In this document: in pieces, positions 1 through 8,484 of the stretch
How the letters are laid out: every line of letters starts with the position of its first letter
How positions within the stretch are numbered: position 1 is the stretch's first letter
DNA from: Candidatus Contubernalis alkalaceticus
Lineage (GTDB): Bacteria; Bacillota; Dethiobacteria; SKNC01
DNA: 64,000 bases
Direction: 5' to 3'
Assembly (NCBI RefSeq): GCF_022558445.1
Contig: NZ_CP054699.1
Coordinates: forward strand, 328,001 to 392,000
Translations under genes and position numbers: made by a program
Notes under the pieces: generated by a model
What the model saw: only the letters and a program-made list of their open reading frames with translations
What the model was told of the DNA's origin: nothing
The model's database searches: none

Positions 1-284
1 GGGCTGCTGTAAAAGACGAGAGGATAGAGTATTTTACCTTTCCCGTAAATCTCTATAATGCGTTCTTTCAGGTATAGATGGTTTTCTTTCAAAGTGTCAA
101 CTTCTCCGTATTCCGTTCCGGCAAAGGAAGCCACTGGGAGTATATGTCCAATACCGCTGTCCTCAAAAGCTTTAATGATGGCGGCTACGCTGTCCCTGCC
201 GGAAAATTCCCCAATAACAGTTTCTTTGGGCAGCTCACCCAACATTTGTTGAATTATTTCGGATGCTGTATTGTCAAAAAGCAT
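1..284 (-). CDS. Unrecognised protein, 5' part only (cut by window start)
   Basis: An open minus-strand frame runs from an ATG at 284-282 to the window edge with no stop, giving 94 codons. A strong purine-rich ribosome-binding site (aaaaaggag) lies just upstream. The product starts MLFDNTASEIIQQMLGEL. Near residues 26-30 it has the motif EFSGRDSVAAI, which loosely recalls the SGGxDS loop of PP-loop ATP pyrophosphatases but is one residue short. A segment reading LPVASFAGTEYGEVD follows. The carboxyl part lies outside the window, so no function is assigned. The reading frame and ribosome-binding site make the gene itself likely; the PP-loop idea is only a lead. Confidence 0.65.
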   Translation of the reverse strand, partial: MLFDNTASEIIQQMLGELPKETVIGEFSGRDSVAAIIKAFEDSGIGHILPVASFAGTEYGEVDTLKENHLYLKERIIEIYGKGKILYPLVFYSS

Positions 285-479
285 TAAGGTCTCCTTTTTA
301 AAAAAGTAGTTTACTTAATTTATAATCCTATAATTCCCGAGAAACAGAGAGATTCCTCTTGTTTTAATATTATGAATTGTTATAGTTTGGCTTTCATTTG
401 CAGCAAAATAGTTATATTTGCCTACAGGCTGCTTAAGGAACTGCATCTTTTTAATATAATCCATACTATATAAAAAGAA

Positions 480-1853
480 TCAATCCGGCATAATATCCCC
501 CACTGCTTTAATCCTGTCAATTACCACATCCCTGACTAAGACGCCGGTGTCCTCAAGAATGGCTCCCGTGGCAAACTCAGAATAACCATCACCGCCCACA
601 GCCAGAAAGCTGCTTACCGCTGTAGTATAATCTTTATCGTCGTGAATCTTCGTAATACCTGTTGTCTGCAGCTTTCCCATACTTCGATTTATTGGTTTTT
701 CGAGGATGTTTTTTATTACTTTTCCTTTGAGCAAAATTTTTAAGACTGTATTATCAAAGGGTAAGTTTTGAATAATATCTGATACAAAAAGGTCTCCGGC
801 TTTTACGGCTGCCCTGAAAGCCCCTGAATTAATAAATCCTATATCGGCGCTGACTTTCCTTTGCATAGCCTCAGCGACAAATCTGCCCCAAAAGGTTTCT
901 CTTTCATAATCAATAATTAGATCTTTGTTTGTGAAGCCAATTTTTTCAGTTTTTGTTGAATCTCCCTGTTGTTGTTTCTGTATTATTTGTAATATTTGAG
1001 GATGTATTTCTTTTTTAGTCCTGGACTTTTCTATTTTAATTTCTCTGGAATTAATAATAAATTTTTCTTTAAGGCCCGGATTTATTATTATTTCAATATG
1101 TCCAATACCTTCCCCATATGCACCTGCCTGGACTACTTTGATTCCATTTATTTCTCCCGAAATGTGTTGATGGGTATGAGCTGCAATAAACCCATGAAGA
1201 TCTTGTTTATTAAAATGTTTCAACAATTCTGCCGTTTCCCCTCGGATAACATCTCCAGGGTTATCCTGAAATGCTCCGATATGTCCAATACCTATAATTA
1301 TATCTGCTCCCTGGTTCTTAACCCGGTCTATTTCTTTTTTCAGAGAACTGACAGAATTGCTCACCTGAATATCCCCTAGTTCTTCTCGCAGGCAAATCTT
1401 AAAGCATTCTTCCGTAGTCAGTCCAATGAAAGCAATATTTACTCCAGATACATGTATCAAGATAGAAGGTTTAATAAAACTTGGCCTTTTACCTGTTTGT
1501 TTGTTATATAAATTACAGGATATGAGAGGACAGTCCAGATGTTTTTGGATTTCCTGAAGATATGTTTTTCTTTTGGGAAACCAGTCAAAGTCATGATTGC
1601 CAACCGTCATGGCGGCTGTACCCACAAGGTTCATCAGCTGGATGGTAAGGTAACCGGGAGATTTGTTCATCAAGGCCGGGCTTTCAAACATATCACCGGA
1701 GGAAACAATGATAGTATTTTCAGGATTACTGCTTTTTAAAGATAGAAGTTTAGAAAACACTGAGGCTGCACTATAATGCCTTCGGGGTTCAATAATTCCA
1801 TGAAAATCATTTATGGAGTAGATGTCTATCTTTTGTAAGTTATTTACCTTCAT
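480..1853 (-). CDS. 5'-nucleotidase / UshA-type metallophosphoesterase
   Basis: The 457-residue product has the two-domain layout of the UshA/5'-nucleotidase family: an N-terminal calcineurin-like metallophosphatase domain and a C-terminal substrate-binding domain. Metal-ligand motifs are visible as NDFHG (residues 15-19), GDMFES (53-58), GNHDFD (85-90), GHIG and AAHTHQH. The C-terminal half has the INSGAFRA and VGGDGY motifs of the 5_nucleotid_C domain. The family hydrolyses nucleoside monophosphates, UDP-sugars or related phosphoesters. No signal peptide or membrane anchor is visible, so a cytoplasmic enzyme is likely, unlike secreted UshA. The ATG is preceded by aggag. The exact substrate cannot be read from the sequence. 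Confidence 0.85.
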   Translation of the reverse strand: MKVNNLQKIDIYSINDFHGIIEPRRHYSAASVFSKLLSLKSSNPENTIIVSSGDMFESPALMNKSPGYLTIQLMNLVGTAAMTVGNHDFDWFPKRKTYLQEIQKHLDCPLISCNLYNKQTGKRPSFIKPSILIHVSGVNIAFIGLTTEECFKICLREELGDIQVSNSVSSLKKEIDRVKNQGADIIIGIGHIGAFQDNPGDVIRGETAELLKHFNKQDLHGFIAAHTHQHISGEINGIKVVQAGAYGEGIGHIEIIINPGLKEKFIINSREIKIEKSRTKKEIHPQILQIIQKQQQGDSTKTEKIGFTNKDLIIDYERETFWGRFVAEAMQRKVSADIGFINSGAFRAAVKAGDLFVSDIIQNLPFDNTVLKILLKGKVIKNILEKPINRSMGKLQTTGITKIHDDKDYTTAVSSFLAVGGDGYSEFATGAILEDTGVLVRDVVIDRIKAVGDIMPD

Positions 1854-1870
1854 TCAAGAAGTCTCCTATT

Positions 1871-2041
1871 TCAATTTTTTTGAAGAATATCTTTAAATAT
1901 CTCCGTTATTCTATTGGGATAATCCTCTGGTTCTTCCCCGTAAAAAGGCTTAGTTCTTTCAATGAATAGCATAATTGTAAAGAGCAGTCCCGTCAAGAAT
2001 CTGCCCTGGAGATATTTTTTGAGAAATTGTGCAGCATACAC
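1871..2041 (-). pseudogene. Possible remnant of a TetR-type regulator C-terminus
   Basis: A 56-codon minus-strand frame begins with GTG at 2041 and stops just before the ribosome-binding site of the downstream nucleotidase gene. Its product (YLQGRFLTGLLFTIMLFIER, then an acidic segment and EIFKDILQKN) resembles the last helices of TetR-family ligand-binding domains. There is no DNA-binding part: an in-frame stop lies two codons before the GTG, and no Shine-Dalgarno sequence is visible. I read it as the decayed tail of a regulator. A short real gene is possible. The rest of 1854-2281 shows nothing firm; a 25-codon plus-strand frame at 2125-2202 has a fair ribosome-binding site but no recognisable product. 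Confidence 0.35.
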
Positions 2042-2281
2042 ATTCTATACTGTTAAATTGCTATAGAGTGGTAAGCAGGTGGGGAAGATGCTGTAAATTA
2101 TTATTCCAAAGGGAAGAAAGATTAATGTTTGGGGAAAATGATAATGAACTAATTTTTATGGAAATTCGGGCAGAACAAGGTATGATCGTCACTGATTTGT
2201 GATTATATAGTTTGGTATTAAAAGGGTTTTTTCCTGCTTGTGTTGAACTTACACTAAAAATGTAGTCTGGAGCTGAAGTTT

Positions 2282-3004
2282 GTGGATTATAAAGAAATAT
2301 TTACAGAAATGGATGGTCTAAAGTCTATTTTGGATTTTCAAGAAGGGATTTCTGAGAGATTTGATAAAGATTTTAAAGGCCTGAATAGCCTTTTTGAGAG
2401 TCTTTCGGATATTTATTTGACTACGGTAAAGAGGTTGAGGGGAAGGCTTGGAGCACCGACCAGTACCGGTGAGAAGGATGAAGTTACCTTTTTATTGTTA
2501 GCCAGGATTTTCAACCATTCTCTCAGCGCTTATCTGCTGCTGCAAAGGGGAATGTTAATTGATGCTGCTGCGGTGATCAGGCAGGTGCTGGAGACCCAAT
2601 GGCTGTTGGAGTATTTTTATAAATATCCCCATAAAGTGGACAAATGGATGCAGGGGAAGATTATAAAACCCAGCGAGGTAAGGAGAAATTTAAAACTGGA
2701 CCAGGAGCGCTCCTTGATTTATGACGAATATTGTAAGATGACTCATAATAACATTGAATCCGCCAGGTATTTCAGCGGTGAGGACGAGGATGCCGACTGC
2801 ATTGTGTTTGGAGGCTATTATAATCCGCTTTACCTGGAACAGCTTTTCAGTGAACTGATTATCTATCTTACCACTACTCTTTTTATAATCAACTATGAAT
2901 ACCGGGAAGAACTAAAAGACTTGACTTCAATTACAAGAAAGCTAAATGATATGCTTAAAATTATTTTTGCCAGGCTGTTAGATATCAGCACCTTGGAAGA
3001 TTGA
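2282..3004 (+). CDS. DUF5677-like helical protein of unknown function
   Basis: The 240-residue product starts with GTG after a ctggag ribosome-binding site. It is mostly helical and soluble. The central segment (LLLQRGMLIDAAAVIRQVLE, then QWLLEYFYKYP) resembles the DUF5677 group, in which the R-x-x-x-E helix is conserved; I base this on the pattern, not a search. No catalytic motif is apparent. It lies 43 bases before phoP on the same strand without an obvious terminator, so it could share transcription with the regulator, but nothing else links it to phosphate control. Confidence 0.6.
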   Translation: MDYKEIFTEMDGLKSILDFQEGISERFDKDFKGLNSLFESLSDIYLTTVKRLRGRLGAPTSTGEKDEVTFLLLARIFNHSLSAYLLLQRGMLIDAAAVIRQVLETQWLLEYFYKYPHKVDKWMQGKIIKPSEVRRNLKLDQERSLIYDEYCKMTHNNIESARYFSGEDEDADCIVFGGYYNPLYLEQLFSELIIYLTTTLFIINYEYREELKDLTSITRKLNDMLKIIFARLLDISTLED

Positions 3005-3047
3005 CCATTTTTAAGAATATTTTATTTTTTTAGGGGGTATAAGAACT

Positions 3048-3734
3048 TTGAATAAGAAAGTTTTAATTGTGGATGACGAGGAGTCCATTTTAAAACTGAT
3101 TCAATTCAACCTGGAGAAATCAGGGTTTGAGGTAGTAACTGCAGAAGATGGATTGAGGGCTTTAGAATTGGTGAAACAGAATGAGCCTGATTTAATTATT
3201 TTGGATATCATGCTGCCCGGGATTGACGGAATTGAAGTATGCCGGAGCCTGAGAAAAGAGGACATAAATCTTCCTGTTCTTATGTTAACGGCTAAAGAAG
3301 ACGAAATTGACAAGATTTTAGGCCTGGAGATCGGGGCTGATGATTATATGACCAAACCTTTTAGTGTCAGAGAACTGATTGCCAGGGTAAAGGCTTTACT
3401 GCGCCGTTCTTTTCAATACGGGGATAAAGGTGAGGAGAGGCTCAGGGTAAATGACCTGGAGGTTTTTCCAGATCGGTATGAGGTCATGGTGAGGGGTGAA
3501 AGTATTACTTTAACTCCAAAGGAGTTTGAGCTTTTAGAGGTCCTGGTTAGATCTAAGGGTAAGGTTTTGCATCGAAAATATCTGTTGAACAAACTATGGG
3601 GATATGATTATTACGGGGATACTCGTATTGTGGACGTGCATATAAGCAATCTGCGGGAAAAGATTGAACTTGACTCCGGCAAGCCCGAGTATATTAAAAC
3701 GGTCCGGGGAGTGGGATATAAATTTAGGGAGTAA
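3048..3734 (+). CDS. phoP: PhoP/PhoB-type response regulator
   Basis: This 228-residue OmpR/PhoB-family regulator has an N-terminal receiver domain with the acidic pocket IVDDEES (residues 7-13), phosphoacceptor Asp53 (LIILDIMLPG), Thr81 and Lys103 (TKPF). A C-terminal winged-helix DNA-binding domain follows (LTPKEFELLEVL, then WGYDYYGDTRIVDVHISNLR and VRGVGYKF). The start is TTG with a tagggggt ribosome-binding site. Pairing with a PhoR-type kinase, and the Pho box before pstB, point to phosphate-starvation control; the family also includes WalR/YycF-like regulators. A hairpin-plus-U-run terminator separates it from phoR, which is unusual for this pair. Confidence 0.88.
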   Translation: MNKKVLIVDDEESILKLIQFNLEKSGFEVVTAEDGLRALELVKQNEPDLIILDIMLPGIDGIEVCRSLRKEDINLPVLMLTAKEDEIDKILGLEIGADDYMTKPFSVRELIARVKALLRRSFQYGDKGEERLRVNDLEVFPDRYEVMVRGESITLTPKEFELLEVLVRSKGKVLHRKYLLNKLWGYDYYGDTRIVDVHISNLREKIELDSGKPEYIKTVRGVGYKFRE

Positions 3735-3755
3735 AACCCTTTTAGAAAAAATAGA

Positions 3756-3802
3756 GACATTCTTTGAGGTCTACCTGAACCCAAGAGGATGTCATTTTTT
3801 TT
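3756..3802 (+). terminator. Intrinsic terminator between phoP and phoR
   Basis: A hairpin with about ten pairs, some of them G-U, joins gacattcttt (3756-3765) to aagaggatgtc (3783-3793). It is followed by a run of eight T. It would separate phoP from phoR transcripts fully or partly. A weak promoter-like pair (TTGTGG at 3809, TATAAA at 3834, 19-base spacer) lies downstream and could serve phoR. Confidence 0.65.
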
Positions 3803-3901
3803 CTTTAATTGTGGATAATAGGGATAACCTGTGTATAAAATGTCGCAATAGGGCCTAAGAGTTGTCAGTAAACGACGGAATTTAGCCTGGAGGCAAAAAA
3901 A

Positions 3902-5677
3902 ATGCTTAAAAGTCTTCGTGGAAAGTTTATTCTAACTTATCTGGTTTTAATAAGCATAGTAGTTATTGTGTTGGGTATATATCTATTAAGCTTGTTTGAG
4001 CAGAACTACCATAAAACCCTGAGGAATAACCTTCATCACCAGGGTATACTGGCTGCTGCCGTAAGTAAAGATTCTTTTGATTCTACGGACCCGGTGGCAA
4101 AAATGGAGGAGCTTTCGGAGAAGATTGCTGAGGATATTAAAGTCCGGGTAACTATTATAGATTACCAGGGGGTAGTTTTAGGAGATTCAGAAGAATTGGC
4201 AGTTGAAATGGAAAATCATATTAACCGTCCTGAATTGGTAAGAGCTATTCAAGAGGGAGTGGGTTTTTCCTCCCGTTTTAGTATTACTACAAATCAGGAT
4301 TTTTTTTATGCTGCAGTACCGGTTTATTCCAATGGTCAGCTCCTGGGTTTTGTTCGTTTATCTCTTCCCATGACTGAATTGAACCAGGCTAGAATTACAA
4401 TATGGACAGCAGTTATTTTGTCGCTCTTGTTGGCACTTATAATATCAGTTTGGGTCAGTGTTAAATATGCCAAAAATATTACGGTCCCTTTGGAGGAAAT
4501 TGCCATTACTGCTCAGAATATCGCCCGGGGTAATTTTGATCAAACCATTGATATCAAGGGGGAAGATGAAATTGGTCAGTTGGGGGCAGCTTTTAATCAT
4601 ATGGCCCAGACCTTGAAGGAAAAAGTCCAGGAAATTGTGCGAAGTAAAAGTCAGTTGGAAAGTTTTTTGTCCAGTATGGTGATTGGGATTATACTGCTGG
4701 ATCGGGAAGGGAAAATTATTCTCTCTAACCCTGCGGCAGAAGCGATAATTTCATTTTCGCAGGAGGAAGTAGTGGGTAAATCTCATCTCAGTGTGTTGAG
4801 GGATTACCAACTGTCAGAAAAAGTAGAAAGTGTACTGAAAACAGGAAAAACTCAGAGATTGGAGATTGTTCTAAACTTTCCCTACGAAAAAATATTGGAA
4901 GTAAATCTGGCTCCGGTGAAGGATGTGCAGGAAAAAGTAATTGGCCTGGTTATTGCCATTCATGACATTACAGAAATTAGAAGGCTTGAGAAGGTTCGCA
5001 GTGAGTTTATCGCTAATGCCACCCATGAACTTCGTACCCCGGTGACTTCTGTGAAAGGGTTTGCAGAAACGCTGCTGGAACAGGAAACCCTAGAGGATCC
5101 CCAGCTGGTGAGAGAATTTTTAGAAATTATTGAAAGGGAAGCCGAGAGGCTGAACCGGTTAATTAATGACCTTTTGGAGCTGACAAAAATTGAGTATGAT
5201 GGCCTGGTAAAATTTGTCCCTGTTGACGTTAAAGGTTTAATTGAAGAAACTTCAAAGAAGTTGGAACTGCAGATTAAAAAGAAAACTTTAAAGCTCTGCC
5301 TGGATTTACCGGATTCACCTGTACATGTTCTGGGGGATGAGGATAAAATACATCAGGTACTGTTAAATCTTCTGGATAACAGCATGAAGTATACTCCAGA
5401 GGGAGGCAGTATTAAAGTTACACTTTTGGAAAAAGTTAAGGAAATATTAGTGGTAGTGGAGGATACAGGCATTGGGATTCCCAGAGAAGAGATTTCAAGA
5501 ATATTTGAAAGGTTTTACCGGGTGGATAAAGCCCGCAGCAGGAAAATGGGGGGAACCGGTTTAGGGTTGGCTATTGTTAAACACATTATTGAAACTCATC
5601 ATGGTCGAATCTGGGTAGAAAGCAACTTGACCCAGGGAAGCAGATTCTATTTTACTCTGCCCAAGAGGACATCATGA
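3902..5677 (+). CDS. phoR: PhoR-type sensor histidine kinase
   Basis: The 591-residue membrane kinase has TM1 at about 9-31, an extracytoplasmic sensor of about 135 residues, TM2 at about 166-187, a HAMP linker (188-240) and a PAS domain (about 250-360). A HisKA domain with phosphoacceptor His375 (NATHELRTPV) follows, then an HATPase domain with an N box (LLNLLDNSMKYTPEGG), G1 (DTGIGIP) and G2 (GGTGLGLAIV). This matches Bacillus-type PhoR, which phosphorylates PhoP when phosphate is scarce. The ATG follows a cctggagg ribosome-binding site. The gene sits 167 bases after phoP with a terminator between, so the two are not tightly co-transcribed. A Pho box begins 11 bases after its stop codon. 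Confidence 0.88.
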   Translation: MLKSLRGKFILTYLVLISIVVIVLGIYLLSLFEQNYHKTLRNNLHHQGILAAAVSKDSFDSTDPVAKMEELSEKIAEDIKVRVTIIDYQGVVLGDSEELAVEMENHINRPELVRAIQEGVGFSSRFSITTNQDFFYAAVPVYSNGQLLGFVRLSLPMTELNQARITIWTAVILSLLLALIISVWVSVKYAKNITVPLEEIAITAQNIARGNFDQTIDIKGEDEIGQLGAAFNHMAQTLKEKVQEIVRSKSQLESFLSSMVIGIILLDREGKIILSNPAAEAIISFSQEEVVGKSHLSVLRDYQLSEKVESVLKTGKTQRLEIVLNFPYEKILEVNLAPVKDVQEKVIGLVIAIHDITEIRRLEKVRSEFIANATHELRTPVTSVKGFAETLLEQETLEDPQLVREFLEIIEREAERLNRLINDLLELTKIEYDGLVKFVPVDVKGLIEETSKKLELQIKKKTLKLCLDLPDSPVHVLGDEDKIHQVLLNLLDNSMKYTPEGGSIKVTLLEKVKEILVVVEDTGIGIPREEISRIFERFYRVDKARSRKMGGTGLGLAIVKHIIETHHGRIWVESNLTQGSRFYFTLPKRTS

Positions 5678-5687
5678 AATATGTTTC

Positions 5688-5741
5688 TTTACAAAACCTT
5701 TACACAGGATTGACGATAGATTAACAAGCTTTCGATACAAT
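5688..5741 (+). promoter_or_regulatory. Pho box (four 11-bp-spaced repeats) and promoter for pstB-phoU
   Basis: Four hexamers, TTTACA (5688), TTTACA (5699), TTGACG (5710) and TTAACA (5721), recur at exactly 11 bases, each separated by five bases. This matches the PhoP-binding consensus TT(A/T/C)ACA known from Bacillus. A -10-like TACAAT follows at 5736-5741 without a proper -35 at the right distance. This is the geometry of PhoP-activated promoters, where the box covers roughly -20 to -60. It lies between phoR and pstB and would make pstB-phoU directly inducible by PhoP~P. Confidence 0.8.
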
Positions 5742-5790
5742 GACATAAAGGGGAATTATTGAACCTACAAGGGGATTGGGGGTGTTCTAG

Positions 5791-6570
5791 TTGAAGCACC
5801 GGGTCAGCATAGAAAAACAAGTCAAAATTAATATAGAAAATTTAAGGTTTAATTATGGAAAGGTTTTGGCCTTAGAAGTGCCGCATATTCAGTTATATGA
5901 AAATAAGATTACTGCTCTCATTGGCCCTTCCGGCTGCGGCAAGTCTACTTTTTTACGGGTCTTAAATCGTATGAACGACCTGATAGAAGATACAACCGTA
6001 GAGGGAAAGGTTTATATTGATAAGGAAAATATTTATGCAAATGGAGTAGATGTGGTGAATTTGAGGAAAAAGGTAGGGATGGTTTTTCAAAGTCCCAATC
6101 CATTCCCGAAGTCTATTTTTGATAATATTGCCTATGGCCCCAGAGTTCATGGGCTAAAGGATAAGAAACGGTTAAGACAAATTGTTGAGCAGAGCCTTCA
6201 GCAGGCAGCATTATGGGAGGAAGTAAAGGACAGGCTCTGGAAACCGGCTTTAGGGCTTTCAGGGGGGCAGCAGCAGAGGTTGTGTATCGCCCGGGTGTTG
6301 GCAGTTCAGCCGGACATTATATTGATGGATGAGCCAACTTCGGCTTTGGATCCTATAGCTACTTTGAGAATTGAGGAATTGATTCAAGACTTAAAAGAGG
6401 AGTATACCATTGTGATTGTAACCCATAACCTGCAGCAGGCCGCCAGGGTTTCAGATTATACTGCCTTTTTCCTGCACGGTAAAATCGTAGAGTATGGACC
6501 AACCGATGATATATTTACTAATCCAGCAGAGGAAAAAACTGAGGATTATATAACCGGAAGATTTGGGTAG
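5791..6570 (+). CDS. pstB: Phosphate ABC transporter ATP-binding protein PstB
   Basis: The 259-residue ABC ATPase has Walker [10 protein letters not shown] (45-53), a Q-loop ([11 protein letters not shown]), the signature [13 protein letters not shown], Walker B ([13 protein letters not shown]) and the H-loop THNLQQAAR. The segment [20 protein letters not shown] is typical of PstB. It would energise high-affinity phosphate import through PstC and PstA, but no pstS, pstC or pstA lies in the window, so the permease must be encoded elsewhere or have been lost. The start is TTG. Its promoter carries the Pho box just upstream. A GC-rich imperfect hairpin (about 6574-6592) lies between it and phoU. 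Confidence 0.88.
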   Translation: MKHRVSIEKQVKINIENLRFNYGKVLALEVPHIQLYENKITALIGPSGCGKSTFLRVLNRMNDLIEDTTVEGKVYIDKENIYANGVDVVNLRKKVGMVFQSPNPFPKSIFDNIAYGPRVHGLKDKKRLRQIVEQSLQQAALWEEVKDRLWKPALGLSGGQQQRLCIARVLAVQPDIILMDEPTSALDPIATLRIEELIQDLKEEYTIVIVTHNLQQAARVSDYTAFFLHGKIVEYGPTDDIFTNPAEEKTEDYITGRFG

Positions 6571-6649
6571 TATCCCGGTGAATATACACCCGGGAGCTGG
6601 GTTTTTCGAAAAAGTATTTTAATCCATCTTATATAATGGGGTGATTGCT

Positions 6650-7309
6650 GTGGCACGAAAAACCTTTGATGCAGAGTTAGATGAGCTACAAAAGGATATA
6701 CTGAAGTTGGGCGGGCTGGTAGAACAGGCGATATTTAATGCGGTGAAATCTTTGGTTGAAAAGAATGCTGCCCTGGCCAGAGAGGTTATTGACAACGATG
6801 ATATTATCGATCAGTATGAACTGGATATCGAGCACAAATGTCTGACTTTGATTGCTCGGCAGCAGCCTATTGCCCGGGATTTAAGGACCATCGGTACTGC
6901 TTTGAAAATTATTACTGATCTTGAAAGAATGGCTGACCATGCTACAGATACCGCCAAGGTAACAAAAAGGTTGGAAGGGCAGGAATACATTAAGCCGCTG
7001 ATTGATATCCCTCATATGGCTCAATTGACCCAGAAGATGGTGTCTGACAGTTTGCAGGCCTTTATCCGTAGAGATACAAAACTGGCCCTGCAGATGATTG
7101 AGATGGACCACCAGGTAGACCATTTATATCGTCAGATTTTTCGAGAACTTTTGGTTTTTATGATGGAGGACCCCAGGACCATCACTCAGGCTACTTATCT
7201 GCTTATAGTTGCCCGGAATCTGGAGAGGATTGCTGATCATGCCACAAATCTGGGAGAATGGATTATCTACATGGTGACCGGTGTCAGGAAGGAAAAGTTA
7301 AATGATTAA
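6650..7309 (+). CDS. phoU: Phosphate transport regulator PhoU
   Basis: The 219-residue, all-helical protein has two PhoU repeats, each with the E/D-x-x-x-D metal-binding pattern (LERMADHATDTAK and LERIADHATNLGE). PhoU restrains PhoR when Pst senses ample phosphate. I chose GTG at 6650 (MARKTFDAELDEL) over an in-frame GTG at 6641 because the ggggtg ribosome-binding site then sits about six bases upstream and the N-terminus matches the family. It follows pstB by 79 bases and probably shares its Pho-box promoter. Confidence 0.88.
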   Translation: MARKTFDAELDELQKDILKLGGLVEQAIFNAVKSLVEKNAALAREVIDNDDIIDQYELDIEHKCLTLIARQQPIARDLRTIGTALKIITDLERMADHATDTAKVTKRLEGQEYIKPLIDIPHMAQLTQKMVSDSLQAFIRRDTKLALQMIEMDHQVDHLYRQIFRELLVFMMEDPRTITQATYLLIVARNLERIADHATNLGEWIIYMVTGVRKEKLND

Positions 7310-7328
7310 AATTAGTAAAATATAGAAT

Positions 7329-7363
7329 AACAAAACCCTGACTAAATAAGTCAGGGTTTTGTT
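7329..7363 (+). terminator. Strong terminator after phoU
   Basis: A perfect 15-base-pair inverted repeat (7329-7343 with 7349-7363) around a five-base loop ends in TTTTGTT and begins with AACAAAA, so it could stop transcription from either side. The 241 bases from here to the IclR gene show no further gene or clear promoter. Confidence 0.9.
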
Positions 7364-7604
7364 ATTAGTGAACTACATGATCTAATTGTATGATTTTTCA
7401 ATTAATATGTGGTATGATTAAAATGTCATAACGATATGTTTGTTGTTTTTTTAGTATATTTTTTACAAGTTATGCTTGAACTTCATCGTCCATAAAATGT
7501 AATTCCGGGTTAAAGAGGATATTTATTCTGGTACACGAATATAAAGGTAGGACTAATTTGCCCAGTTCGGTTTAAAGTATATTATCAGGAAGGGGTACTT
7601 AAAA

Positions 7605-8420
7605 ATGAAAAGTGATAAAAAGGGTCAGCGGGTTCAATCTGTGGAAAGGGCTCTGTATCTCCTGGAAATACTATCTCAGGTTGGGAACCCGATGACCTTA
7701 AGTGATATAAGTGAAAAGGCAGGGCTGAATATCAGCACGGTCCACCGTCTGCTGCACACGTTAATATCACATCAATTTGTGCAGCAGGACTTGAACAGTG
7801 GTAGATATCGTTTGGGTTTAAGAATATTTGAAATAGGTAGTAAAGCTTTATACAGTTTGGATATTCGTCAGGTTGCCAGGCCGGACCTTCAAGAACTGGT
7901 GGACACCTGTAACGAAACGGTTAATATGGCTATCCTTGATCAGGGAGAAGTAGTCTATATCGAGCAGGTTGAATCTACCAATATGATAAAAATGTTTGCC
8001 CGGGTAGGCAGCCGAGGGCCGGCTCATTGTACCGGCGCAGGGAAAGTTCTGCTTTCGTATGTAGAGGAACCGGAATTGACGAATATTTTGAAAAATAAAG
8101 GCATGGCTAGTTTTACTCCCCATACTATTACGGAACCCAATCAGTTACGGGAGGAACTGAGTCTGATTCGGGAGCGGGGGTATTCCTTGGATATTGAAGA
8201 GATGGAAGAAGGGGTTAAGTGCATTGCTGCTCCTATCAGGGACCACGAGGGAAGAGTAATAGCTGCAGTCAGCATATCCGGACCGGTAGCTCGCATGACT
8301 GAAAAGCGCCTGAAAGATATGATTATTCAGAATTTAACAGATACAACTCAGAAAATATCAATTAATTTAGGATATCAGAATATGTCCTCGGAACGGGTAA
8401 TGGACCTGCCTTTAGCTTAG
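7605..8420 (+). CDS. IclR-family transcriptional regulator
   Basis: The 271-residue product has an N-terminal winged helix-turn-helix (SVERALYLLEILS, TLSDISEKAGLNISTVHRLL) and the C-terminal IclR effector domain. That domain shows R-x-G-x-R-G-P-A-H-C-T-G-A-G-K, the signature E(E)MEEGVKCIAAPI and AAVSISGP. IclR proteins usually control small-carboxylate or aromatic catabolism operons by binding a metabolite in the C-terminal domain. No catabolic gene is next to it, so the regulon is unknown. The ATG follows an aaggggt ribosome-binding site. A palindrome lies just downstream and may be an operator. Confidence 0.85.
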   Translation: MKSDKKGQRVQSVERALYLLEILSQVGNPMTLSDISEKAGLNISTVHRLLHTLISHQFVQQDLNSGRYRLGLRIFEIGSKALYSLDIRQVARPDLQELVDTCNETVNMAILDQGEVVYIEQVESTNMIKMFARVGSRGPAHCTGAGKVLLSYVEEPELTNILKNKGMASFTPHTITEPNQLREELSLIRERGYSLDIEEMEEGVKCIAAPIRDHEGRVIAAVSISGPVARMTEKRLKDMIIQNLTDTTQKISINLGYQNMSSERVMDLPLA

Positions 8421-8430
8421 GGGCATATTT

Positions 8431-8450
8431 AACATATTGTTTAATATGTT
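8431..8450. repeat. AT-rich palindrome between iclR-type gene and UPF0316 gene
   Basis: AACATATT and AATATGTT form an exact 8-base inverted repeat around GTTT. There is no run of T after it, so it is a poor terminator. Its size would suit a dimeric-regulator operator, possibly for the IclR protein just upstream, but this is untested. Confidence 0.4.
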
Positions 8451-8484
8451 ATTATAAGGTTAATTTTTTATTGGGGTGGTTACA

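Noticed and set aside
2125-2202. 25-codon plus-strand frame with a fair ribosome-binding site
   Set aside because: Too short and without recognisable product or second copy.
3664-3858. Plus-strand frame across the end of phoP and the phoP-phoR gap
   Set aside because: It overlaps phoP in another frame and runs through the terminator hairpin; no family or ribosome-binding site.
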